Origin: Urophycis tenuis
Lineage: Eukaryota; Chordata; Actinopteri; Gadiformes; Phycidae
Direction: 5' to 3'
DNA length: 64,000 nucleotides
Assembly (NCBI GenBank): GCA_036785325.1
Contig: JAXIVH010000314.1
Location: 28,501-92,500, forward strand
A model generated the notes under the pieces. That model was not told the origin of the DNA, ran no database searches, and saw only the letters and a list, made by a program, of their open reading frames with translations. The translations under genes were made by a program, and so were the position numbers. This document shows positions 11,601-22,045 of this stretch, piece after piece (position 1 is the stretch's first letter; each line of letters opens with the position of its first letter).

Positions 11601-12029
11601 TAAATGTCAATCTAAGATTTTTAGGCATTATTAATCTACTCAATAATGATCTAATATGACTGAATTAACTATTACCTATTCAGGGAAGGTTAGATTTACT
11701 TGAAGTTATTTTCAGACACAGCAGACAGTGTTGTTTAGTCAAACAAATGATCTACATATGCATTTTGTTCAGGAACCTCGCTCATGGGTAACAATCACCT
11801 TCATGGTGTGGTCCATATGTCCCTCACATTGGTCCTCCATGTTAAAAACAAAGAACCAAAAATAATTTGCATTTTTAGTGTATTAACAACATGCTATTCC
11901 AATATATTTCAGTTCTTGGTCAAATGTAGTACATTGTAGTACATCCCCATTTCCCATAATGCAGCTGAGACGAGTGGTGAGAAGGGTATATTTTATGATG
12001 GTTAACTGTATCTCTCTATGTTTTCTATC
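11601..12029. other. No feature recognised
   Basis: AT-rich sequence between two LINE fragments; no coding signal or repeat boundary seen. Confidence 0.4.
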
Positions 12030-12107
12030 TACAAGAAGGGCCAAAACAGACTATTTTTCTTGAGGAGGCTAAGGTCCTTCAAGGTCTGCAGGACAATGAG
12101 GGTGTTC
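12030..12107 (+). mobile_element. Older LINE fragment, left part
   Basis: This encodes KGQNRLFFLRRLRSFKVC, from the C-terminal part of a LINE polyprotein. The fragment is interrupted at 12107 by the L1 insertion and resumes at 18,398, where the frame continues as YESVVASVIFF. Confidence 0.75.
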
Positions 12108-12264
12108 AGGGGGCGTGTCCAGCGTGCTAGAATGTAGACGCGTTTCTCGCAAGCTCCTATAAGGTCGCTCTTTAAAACTTAATATAACTGTCAAAACAAG
12201 TCATTCTTATGTTTTAAAGTTATTTAAACGTCTAATAACAAGTTGACGCCGTTTTAAGACCACA

Positions 12265-13175
12265 ATGACGGCGCCAAACACTCGAAATCAGTCAGCGAAA
12301 CAACAACGCAACATCGCTCTACCGGACACAGTGTCGGCCGCTGCGACTAACCCGGCTTCACCCGAAGCCTCGACTGGCAACAATACGCTCACACCGAAGA
12401 TGCTCTCTGACTCGCTCAACTCCCTCCAGGACTCTGTCTGTGGAAAGATTGGAACAGCCATTCAGACTCTGCGGGAAGACATTAAGCTGGATATTGCCTC
12501 AGTGAGGAGAGAGCTATCAGTGGCGGTCACTAGCATGCAGGCCTCGTTAGCATCACATGATAGCCGACTGAAGGAGCTGGAAAAAGCTGCCGACTACACT
12601 GGTGACTGTACTGCCGAGCTTTGCGCCACTGTGTCCCAACTCCAAGGTGATGTGAGGGAGCTGCAGGCAAAATGTGAAGATTTAGAAGGCCGCTCCAGGC
12701 GGAACAATTTGCGGCTTACTGGAGTTGTGGAGGGGCTTGAAAAGGGCCAGCCCATGCAGTTTGTGTCTCAACTCTTGACATACTGAACCTGAGTGAACCC
12801 CCGCTGCTGGACAGAGCCCACAGGTCACTACGAGCAAAACCAAAACCCGGGGACCCCCCGCGTGTGTTTATCATGCGCGTGCACTACACACATACGCGGG
12901 ATGAGATTCTACGCAAGTCCGCTCGGGGCCCCCTGATATATCAAGGAAAGATGCTCCATATTTATCCTGACTACACCACCGCGGTTATGAAGAAAAGGGC
13001 AGCGTTCGGAGACGTTAAAAAGAGGCTGAGATCCATTGAAGGAGCCAAGTACGGGCTGCGGTTTCCAGCCACGCTCCGTGTCACTCTCCCGGGGAGTAAG
13101 GAGCACACTTTTGAGGATCCCAGCCTGGCACTGGACTTCATTAACCGTGGAAGAACGAGAAGCCGACCCAAGTGA
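12265..13175 (+). pseudogene. L1 ORF1 (RNA-binding protein), frameshifted
   Basis: The start at 12265 opens a 173-codon frame with a Ser/Thr/Asn-rich N-terminus and a long heptad-type coiled coil (about residues 50-150), then the RRM entry LEGRSRRNNLRLTGV. The frame is lost near 12,770-12,786. A second frame, in register from there to 13175, continues with RAHRSLRAKPK, FIMRVHYTHTRDEIL and a C-terminal domain ending in DFINRGRTR. A single-base indel explains the break. Known L1 ORF1 proteins form trimers and bind the element RNA; this copy cannot make the whole protein. Confidence 0.85.
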
Positions 13176-14214
13176 GTGATACAACCTGCAACCTTTTCAC
13201 CGGGATAAGGAGCACTGCCGCTAATTAAAACGAGCCATGTATCACAATTTTTTTATGCTGACCGTCTCCTTGGGACATTACTCTCTGTGGGACTGTAAAG
13301 CTATGGGACTGCAAGTATGGCTGTCATCAGTTATATCGACGGCAGACAGGTATATTTCTCACTTCTTCTCTATTCCTGTTGTTATCGTTCATTACAAGTT
13401 TCACATATGGTTCCGTGTGGCACTGTGATTTTGATACTATCAGCAATGGGAGTATTACTGCACACTACCTGGTACCTGTGCACACTATGTTTGGTTGTAC
13501 ACTGTAATGTGAAATGTAATCAATGTCATTTGGTGGTCGTTTTGGGGATGTGTTGTTGCGTCGTCGCGTGGTGCGTGGGGGTGGTTCGCGGTTGGTGTGT
13601 GGATCCGTTGGCTGGGGGGCGTGTTGGTGCGGCGCTCTGTGTGGGCACTCATTGTATAGTGGACACTCATTGTGTGGTGGGTGTCCGCGCGGGGCGCTGT
13701 GTTGGCGTGTCTTTTGGTTGGCTGGTTCGTGCATTGGCCGCGGGCCGCCCTCGTGTGTGGCGTGGCGGCGTGTTCTTGGGGTTATCTTTACATGGCTATC
13801 AAGCACATGGACTTGTGAGTGCTGTTATATGCAGACTTACATTGTTCACAATTTAATCTAAACTTAATTTGTTGCTATAGTAATTAGAGAGCAAAACAGG
13901 TTTACTTCTTTTGTAGATATTAATTTTTCTTTCCTGACAAATTTTGACAGATTTGCATTTAATGTTTTGACCAGACCTTAGCTTGCAACGCTTTTTGAGT
14001 GTTTTGTTAATAGAAAATTTGATGGGATCTTGTAGGCACCTATGTTGGGGAGGTGCAAGGGTGGGTGTTCTTTGTTTTTCTTTTTGTTTTGTTACTTTGT
14101 CTATTTTGCCTTTGTTTTTGTCTGATACTCTGCAAAATACATTTTTTGAGATGATCTCAGCGGGAGTCAATTTATATATAGACATTGAGACATATTACCT
14201 AACAGCTCTATTTT
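13176..14214. other. Long L1 inter-ORF spacer
   Basis: About 1 kb separates ORF1 and ORF2, with no recognised domain. The part at 13,520-13,770 is very rich in G and T on the plus strand (repeated TGGT, GTGG, GCGTG) and gives open frames on both strands by composition alone. The frame at 13,317-13,856 is cysteine/valine-rich and shows no family resemblance, so I do not call a gene. Confidence 0.5.
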
Positions 14215-17200
14215 ATGACACTACCTAATAGGTTAATAAGCCCCACAGGAACATCAATAACATTTGCCAGTTGGAATGTCCGTGGGCTGGGGAGACCCAC
14301 CAAGTTAAATAAGGTTCTTTCTCATCTTGATAGCTTGGGAGTAAAAGTTGCCTTCCTGCAGGAAACGCACTTAAACAAATCTGATCATATGAAGATACGC
14401 AGGCGCTGGGTAGGACAATCATATCACTCTCTCTTTAATAGCAGGTCAAGAGGCACAGCTATTTTGATCCATAAATCCCTGCAGTTCGCCCCTTCAGACA
14501 TCATTGCAGATCCTCAGGGCCGCTACATAATTGTTAAAGGTTGTATCGCTAACACTCCTGTCTTATAAGCTAACCTATATGCACCCAATTGGGACAATGA
14601 TATTTTTTTCTCTGATTTGCTATATAGTTTACCTAATTTAGACTCCCACTACTTAATTTTAGGTGGTGACTTCAACTGTTGCCTCGATCCAGTTTTGGAC
14701 AGGTCTTCAACTAACCCATCCAATCGATCCAAATCTGCTCAAGTGATTAATTCTTTTCTTGAAGATTACGCTGTTTCAGATCTATGGCGAAGCATGAACC
14801 CCACTACTCGGTCTTACTCCTACTTCTCCCAGGTACATCAGACATTTTCCCAAATCGACTATTTTTTAGTAGATAATCGTCTACTTTCTTCAGTCGAGGC
14901 CTGCTTATACAATGCCATAGTCATATCAGACCACTCCCCTCTCACAGCCACCGTTAGGTTTACGCATAACACTCCTAGACCCCGCTGGAGACTTAGTTCC
15001 ATCGCATTATCTCAGGAGGAATTTGTGCACTTTATAGCTGACCAAATAGATTTTTTTGTTGAGGTTAACTCCTCTCCGGACATCTCTTGTACAACTTTGT
15101 GGGAGTCACTAAAAGCGTACCTGAGAGGCCAGATAATTTCACATATATCTTATAATAAAAAGCAAGCTAATAAAAAATTATCAGACATAACTGCCCGTAT
15201 CTCGCAATTAGAACTGGCATACTCAGGCTCCCCCACACCCGACTTATTGAAGGAGCTCCTGCTTGAGAGAAATAAATTTGACACCTTATCAACCAGTGAA
15301 GCAGAGAATATGCTCTGGAGATCCCGACATACATACTATGAATCTGGTGACAAAGCCAGTAAGATTCTTGCCCATCAACTTAGACAAGCAGCTGCCTCAC
15401 AACTTATCACAAAGATTCAAACAGCTGATGGTCATACACATGACAATAAAATAATAAATGATATGTTCAGGGACTACTACAGTTCAATTTATTCCTCTGA
15501 GCATGACTCTTGTCCTATATTTGACAGTTTTTTTCGAAATTTGAACATGCCCACTATTAACGAAGAGTCTAAGAACATATTAGAAAATCCCATTACTGCT
15601 GAAGAACTAAATGTGGCTATTAAAACACTCCAGAGTGGCAAGAGTCCAGGACCGGATGGGTTCCCATCCGAGTTTTTCAAGAAATTTTCCACCCATCTAA
15701 TCCCTCACATGCTAAACATGTATAATGAGTCTTTTGAATTAGGTATATTACCCCGATCGTTAAGAGAGGCATCTATATCCTTGATCCTGAAAAAGAATAA
15801 GGACTCTAGTCATTGTGAATCTTATCGTCCCATCTCATTACTGAACGTAGATGTCAAGATTTTAGCTAAGGTGTTAGCACTGAGATTAGAGAAATTCTTA
15901 CCCCAGATAATCTCCCCTGACCAAACGGGTTTTATAAAAAATAGATTCTCTTTTTTTAATATTAGACGACTTTTAAACATTATTTATCATGACTCAGATC
16001 CTACCACCCCAGAGCTTATCATGTCCATGGATGCTGAAAAAGCCTTCGATAGGCTGGAGTGGAGGTATTTGTTTTATACATTGGATAAATTTGGCTTTGG
16101 GAAGCAATTCATTAATTGGATAAGACTCTTATACAACATGCCAGTAGCTTCGGTTCGTACCAATGGGATGTACTCTGAGTACTTTACAATCTCTCGTGGA
16201 ACAAGGCAGGGTTGCCCTCTATCACCTCTACTTTTTGCACTGGCCATAGAGCCATTAGCAATCGCAATAAGACAGGACATTACAATGATTGGCTTATTCA
16301 GACAGGGAATAGAGCAAAGAATTTCACTTTATGCAGATGATATGATTCTGTATGTTTCGCACCCAGACATATCTATGCCCAGAATCCTCTCCATCCTCGA
16401 GAGTTTTGGTAGAATCTCGGGGTATAAAATAAACCTTCAGAAAAGTGAGGTGTTTCCTATTAACTCCCTGGCCCACTCTTACTCTTTCCACACACTTCCC
16501 TTTAAGGTTACTCTTGATCAGTTCACGTATTTGGGAGTGCAAATTACAAACAGTATAGGCAGACTTTTCAAAGAGAATTTCAACCCACTATTAACCAAGG
16601 TGGAGCAGAATTTTAAACGCTGGATGCCTCTACATTTGTCACTTGCTGGTAGAATAAATGCTGTAAAGATGAATATTTTGCCCAAATTTAGCTATCTCTT
16701 TCAATGTCTTCCAGTTTATATTCCCATGTCTTTTTTTAAACGCCTGGACACTCTTATAACCAGCTTCATCTGGAATAATAAGAGTCCACGATTGAGCAGA
16801 GCCTACTTACAACGTCCAAAGGTGTTAGGTGGAATGGCTTTGCCCAACTTTCAGTTGTATTATTGGGCTGCTAATATTCGACCTATTCTCCATTGGCTAT
16901 ATGAGGATCCAGGTGCTGACGCCCCCTCATGGTGCACTCTTGAGGCTAGATCCTGTGCCCCATCCTCGTTGTCAGCATTAATCCACACACCCCTAGCCTC
17001 AGACACTGCCCCGTATACAAGAAATATTTTAGTCAGAACAACACTTAGAATATGGAAGCAGGTCCGTCGACACTACGGATGGCATAGCTTCTCACTGAGA
17101 TCCCCAATCCATGCAAATCACATGTTTCCCCCCTCTCTTCAGGACAGCGTGTTTCTGCAGTGGCAAAACAGAGGACTGCGCACACAGCAGGATCTCTTCA

Positions 17201-18037
17201 TAGACGGTTCCTTTGCCTCTTTTCAACAATTGCACACTAAATTTCTTATTCCGCATACGCAGTTCTTTCGTTACTTACAGTTGCGTGATTTCATCCACAA
17301 ACAGCTGCCTCATTTCCCAGAATGTCCCCCGAGCTCTGATATTGACTCTTTTTTGGCACCTGTGCAGTCATTTAAAGGTATAATATCTAACTTATACAGT
17401 GCACTCTCATCCCAAGAAAACGTATCCCTTGACACCATTAAACATAGATGGGAACAGGACTTAGGTGAGACCATACTTGATGAAACTTGGGCTGCAATAT
17501 TAAAACGAGTCCACACCTCTTCTATCTGTGCAAGGCATGGACTAATACAATGCAAAATATTACATCAAGCTCACTGGACCAAAGAGAAGCTATCAGGGAT
17601 TTTTTCCAGACATAGATCCAGCGTGCAACCGTTGTAAAATGACCCCTTCCTCATATATACATACGTTTTGGAGCTGCTTCAAGCTGACGACCTATTGGAC
17701 TTTGGTGTTTAAAACACTCTCTGAGATCCTGGAGATGTCTATATCTCCCTGCCCCATTATAGCTCTTTTTGGAGTGCCGTCCAGTGTTTATGGCCTAAAC
17801 AACTCCCAGTGTGACTTTCTGGCTTTCTGTACCCTGCTTGCCCGTCGCTTAATCCTTCTGAAATGGAAAGATGCCATCCCTCCATCCCACACACATTGGA
17901 TCAGAAGTATTTTATATTATATGACACTGGAAAAAATAAAACACACGCTTAGAGGTTCAACTGGTAAATTCAATAAGATTTGGCAACCCTTTCTGAGATA
18001 TGTGGAAGAGAAATCAGAGCTGGATGAATCGAGTTAA
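14215..18037 (+). pseudogene. L1 ORF2 (endonuclease-reverse transcriptase), disrupted
   Basis: In order: APE-type endonuclease (FASWNVRGLG, FLQETHL, GGDFNC, SDHSPL), reverse transcriptase (SGKSPGPDGFPSEFF, RPISLLNVDVKI, MDAEKAFDR, SRGTRQGCPLSPLLF and the catalytic LYADDMILY), and a C-terminal Cys-rich knuckle followed by FWSCF. Two lesions are visible. An in-frame TAA at 14566-14568 lies early in the endonuclease; the frame continues unchanged from 14569 to 17637. A one-base shift near the T-run at about 17,595-17,600 moves the last 130 codons (to 18037) into another frame. With the ORF1 lesion, only three changes separate this copy from open frames. Confidence 0.9.
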
Positions 18038-18397
18038 TTAGGACAACCATTGACTTCATTGTGTCCCGCTTAAATACTATCCTGTATGTACTGTATTTAA
18101 TGTTTAATGTTTTTTGTTTTCTTATTTTTTTTATTTTTTCTGTGACATAATTTTTTTTTTTTTTTTTTTTTTTTTGTAACGTCCCTTATTATAACATGAC
18201 TTGCCTATCATACATCCATCCTTTGTTTATATATCTGTTTATTTATTTACTTTTATTATTATTATTATTTATTTATGTTTTTTTTTATTTTTTAACTTCT
18301 TGGGGTGGGGATTCTGTTCTGAGTGTTCTTGTATGTTTGTGTTTAATTGTAGAAAAACCTTAATAAACAAAGTTTAAAAAAAAAAAAAAAAAAAAAA
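18038..18397 (+). other. L1 3' UTR and poly-A tail
   Basis: T-rich untranslated region with long T-runs (18,151-18,175), an AATAAA at 18,362-18,367 close to the end, and the A-tail 18,376-18,397 that abuts the target duplication. Confidence 0.85.
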
Positions 18398-18800
18398 GGA
18401 CAATGAGGGTGTTCTATGAGTCTGTTGTTGCCAGTGTGATCTTCTTCACTGTCACTCGCTGGGGCAGTGGGATGAGGGTCGCGGACACCAACAGACTTAA
18501 TAGACTCATCAAGAGGGCCGGTGATGTAGTGGGGGAGGAGCTGGACACTAACGACTGGGAGAGAGGAGGATACTGTCCAGGCTACGGACTATCATGGACA
18601 ATGCCTCTCACCCTCTCTTTAACACCCTCGCTCAACGGAGGAGTACCGTCAGCAGAAGACTCCTCTCACCAAGATGCACCACAGAGCGACACAGGAAATC
18701 GTTCCTGCCTGTGGTCATCAAACATACAACACCTCCCTCTGAGTGACAGCCGTTCCCTCCTTTTATGTGGTGACTATTACCTTGTGGTCACTTCATAACT
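18398..18800 (+). mobile_element. Older LINE fragment, right part
   Basis: This continues the fragment at 12,030-12,107: MRVFYESVVASVIFF, WGSGMRV and NRLNRLIKRAG are typical of the C-terminal end of CR1/L2/Rex-like LINE proteins. Later frames are shifted (HPLFNTL-like and serine/arginine-rich pieces near 18,600-18,700). It ends in AT-rich simple repeats (18,880-18,945). Confidence 0.7.
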
Positions 18801-18949
18801 GGTCACCCATTAACTCTGCTCACTGTACATGCTATTTCTTTGTGTATTCTATTTTTTTCTATAGTGTATGCTTAGACATGCATATTTTGTATATTTTGTA
18901 TATTGTTACATATGTTATATTAGATGTATATATTATATATATTAGATGT

Positions 18950-19381
18950 TGTGGTGGCTAAAGCACATATCTTAAAAGTAAGAGGGTTCTGGGAGGCCGC
19001 AGTTTGAATGATCAAGACTTTATTATCGCTTGCAGCGAAGCAACACAAAGCCTGAGTCGGTTTGCAAAGTGACTGCCACACATCCCCCGTGTGCCCCTTT
19101 TTGTCCTGTTTTCCAACCATGATGTCATCACCTTAAACATCCTATACCATACACAAATGGTCCTTCCTTCCTTTATTGCCGGTGCCCATCCTCCCCATGC
19201 CTGTTCTGACCACCACTAAGCAGGCACCTTAAAGATAACATGGGGTGAACCAGGGGGTGACCCTTGAGTTGAACCCAGGGAGGTATTTATGAGTGGGCAT
19301 CTGTTTCTCTCCACAGTTAGTTAATGCTTTACATGGAAAACCCAATGATTATACTGGTTTTAACTTGGTTAATATCTTCCA
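18950..19381 (-). repeat. ERV 3' LTR
   Basis: A 432-bp LTR that in minus orientation begins TGGAAGATATTAACC and ends TAGCCACCACA, i.e. TG...CA ends. It is nearly identical to 26,444-26,877: a 3-base indel near the left end, a one-base difference in a C-run and one A/G substitution. A TTTATTATCG element near 19,020 would supply an AATAAA on the minus strand. Confidence 0.95.
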
Positions 19382-19400
19382 TATTCCCCCCTTTGGGGCT
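19382..19400 (-). promoter_or_regulatory. Polypurine tract of the ERV
   Basis: In minus orientation the bases directly before the 3' LTR read CCCCAAAGGGGGGAATA. This is the purine run expected to prime plus-strand DNA synthesis in retroviruses. Confidence 0.75.
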
Positions 19401-20009
19401 TACCAAGTCCCAAAAATTATGACTACATATTACAACCTTTGGTATTAGTGTCTCATAAGTGTGAACTTATAATCTCATTTCATAGTGATATAGTGATTCA
19501 GACTTCAAGTTCTCCGACCATCAAATGTGGCTCTCATCAGAGACTCAGGCCTTCATCACGAGGTACATTGGGATAAACATCTACTTCCCTGTCCAAATGC
19601 CCAATTACAGGAATGTAGTAAAAATCCCCATGCACCTCCTCAGTCCTCCTGGAGTAAACCTACCTTTTGTAGGGAAAACCTCCTTCTACGGGACTGTTTC
19701 TCGTCATATCACATGAAAATTCAACTCAGCATTCAACAATCAAAGAGCAAATTATGAAATGGTGACAATATGATGAACAGATGAATATGAGGTAAATCAA
19801 AAAGAACTGAAAAACACACAAAATATGAAACTACTAAATGACTTGCTAATTCAACAATCATCAGGTCAAAACTATCACACTACTATGAGTTGAAACATAA
19901 TATATGAATACTTCTAACAAACTTTGCCTTCAGATTGTTTACACAGCTTTACTTGGAAAGGCTACCAGCATGATCAATGTGAACCTCCTCACAGTCCAAG
20001 TGTTCCCCA

Positions 20010-20575
20010 AGAATTAAACTAGCATTGGCTCATATTCCTCCTCCTCATCATCACTACGGTCATCGGTTCTCACAGGCACCCATTCTAGCCTATCTTTCTC
20101 TGCCATGTCTGCTACAGCTAGGACCTTATGGATCTCACCATACATTTGGAAACTCACCTTTCCTCATTCCTAATTTATATTTATCTTTTAGATGGTCCTG
20201 CTGATCTTCTAATGTTACTGTCAAACACCAATGTATATGACCTTTCTGGATACCTATTTTACACCGACCTTGTCCCATATCAAATAGACCGTATTCCTGG
20301 TGAAAGCCTACCAAGCATAGCATTGTCTCTCCTAACTCTACCTCGAAAGTAATTAGTTCTCTTAATATCTGGCTACTCTGGCTACAGTCCTGTTGTGTCA
20401 TTGGTGCTTCCTCTGTCCTTTGGCTCCACCCTTGGACCAATGGAATCTGCCAGAGGCTATAGAGTATCAGGAACATGGTAATCTGCTTCAGCATCCTCGG
20501 CTGGGTGCAGGTGCTCCTGGCTGGGTTGGGTCTGGTCCTTCTGGGGCGGTTGGCTGGGTCTGGATGCGTCAGCAT
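20010..20575 (-). pseudogene. env remnant of the ERV
   Basis: A start at about 20,494 overlaps the end of the pol frame, as env often does. It opens with a hydrophobic leader typical of a signal peptide (FLILYSLWQIPLVQG) and runs about 120 codons to a stop at 20,135. In another frame, 20,010-20,120 encode an acidic tail (SDDEEEEYEP) just before a stop. No fusion peptide, heptad region or membrane anchor lies between them, so most of env is deleted. That these are env ends is inferred from position and the leader peptide. Confidence 0.55.
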
Positions 20576-22045
20576 CCTGATCTTTCCCTGGCTCCTCTCT
20601 TGTCCTTGGTTGGGTGACTCTTGTGCAGTGGTTGAGGTGGTACCAGGTGGTGCTTCCCTCCACCTGGATGGCAGTTGGCGTTGCTCTGATCACCTTGAAT
20701 GGCCCCTCTCTCCTTGGCTCGTTCCACTTTCTCCGGAACACTTTAATGTAGACCTGGTCACCGGGCTCCACCCCCCTTGGAGGGTCATCTTCCGGCTCTG
20801 GAGCTCTGCTTTTTTCCTGTTTGAATATAAGCTTGTGTATAACAGTTAGTTGTCTGACATATTCCCTTATTTCCAATTGTAATTGTTCCAATGGAGGGCC
20901 CTTGTGGGGTCCTCTAAGCGTAGGTGCAGGCATGGGTCGACCCGTAAGCATTTCATGCGGAGTTAGATGCGTCATTCTGTTAGCTTGCATGCGATAAGTC
21001 ATTAGTGCTAGTGGTAGTGCATCAATCCAATTCATTTTGGCACTTGCACATATTTTATTTATTTTTGTCTTAAGTGTGCCATTCACCCTTTCCACCATTC
21101 CCTGTGACTGAGGATGATACACACAACCCAACCTTTGTTTGATGTGTAGATGCTGTATTACTTGTTTCACAGTTTTCTGGATAAATGCTGAGCCATTGTC
21201 TGAGCTTATTTCTGTCGGAATTCCAAACCTCGGCATAACTTCTCTCGTCAAAAATTTGATTACAGTAGCTGCACTTTGATCTTTTGATGGGACTGCTTCC
21301 ACCCATCTGCTAAATCTGTCTATGACCACTAACATGTACCTTTTTCCATTCACCTTCTTAATCATATCCACATAGTCTAAGACCAAATGTCTAAATGGTC
21401 CCTCAGGTGTAGGAATGTGTCCCAATGGAGTTGTGATTGTTTTTCTTACATTGTTTTTTGTACATATCTCACATTCATTAAGTTGATTATCAACCATTGT
21501 TTGCAAATATGGTGACCAAAAACCTTGTTGTCGAATTTTCCTCATTACTTCCCCCCTTGCGCAATGGTCAAAACCATGCACATTAGTGATAAGTAAACCT
21601 AACAACGCTGTAGGTGCCAACATCATCCCATCATGGGTTCTCCATAACCCTGTGGGGGTACGTGCAGCACCCCTCTTTAGCCACATGTTTTGTTCATAGA
21701 CTCCAGCCTTTTCTTGCATGCGGACAACATCTTCGTCAGTAGGTGCAGCTTCAGGCATGACCAATACTGCCTGGACCGCCCTGCTAGTGTTTGAGGCTAC
21801 CCTGGCAGCCTCATCTGCAGCATTGTTACCTTTGATGACATAATCATGACCTTTCTTATGAGCCTGACATTTGATTATTGCCACTTGCTTGGGCAATAAC
21901 AGTGCTGACATCAATTCCACAATCTGATCACAATGTAATATGGGAGACCCATCTGTTTTCTTAAATCCCCTCATTTTCCATACTGCTCCGAACAAATGAC
22001 ATACACCGTGTGCATACGCAGAATCTGATGTAGCTACCCCATTTT
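20457..22045 (-). pseudogene. pol remnant: RNase H tail and integrase
   Basis: The frame opens inside RNase H (SDSAYAHGV, then CQAHKKGHD) and runs through a complete-looking integrase. The zinc-binding region has H-x3-H (HGFDH) and C-x2-C (CEIC). The catalytic triad shows as LDYVDM, SSDNGSAF and VERVNG. The C-terminal domain has REGPFKV, a GPF-type motif found in gamma/epsilon retroviral and chromoviral integrases. All of reverse transcriptase is missing at the upstream edge, where the protease frame joins out of register near 22,040. No stop interrupts the integrase. Confidence 0.88.

Larger units (their letters stand above)
12108..18397 (+). mobile_element. Nearly full-length L1/Tx1-type LINE
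   Basis: A 6.3-kb non-LTR retrotransposon is flanked by an identical 17-bp target duplication GGACAATGAGGGTGTTC (12091-12107 and 18398-18414) and ends in a 22-base poly-A tail (18376-18397). It has a short 5' leader, an ORF1 with coiled-coil and RNA-binding parts, a long ORF1-ORF2 spacer of about 1 kb, and an ORF2 with endonuclease, reverse transcriptase and a C-terminal knuckle. A few point lesions inactivate it. The perfect target duplication suggests a fairly recent insertion into an older LINE. Confidence 0.93.

Noticed and set aside
13317..13861. Cysteine- and valine-rich frames in the L1 spacer
   Set aside because: Composition (GT-rich) explains the open frames on both strands; no domain, and it lies within the L1 element.
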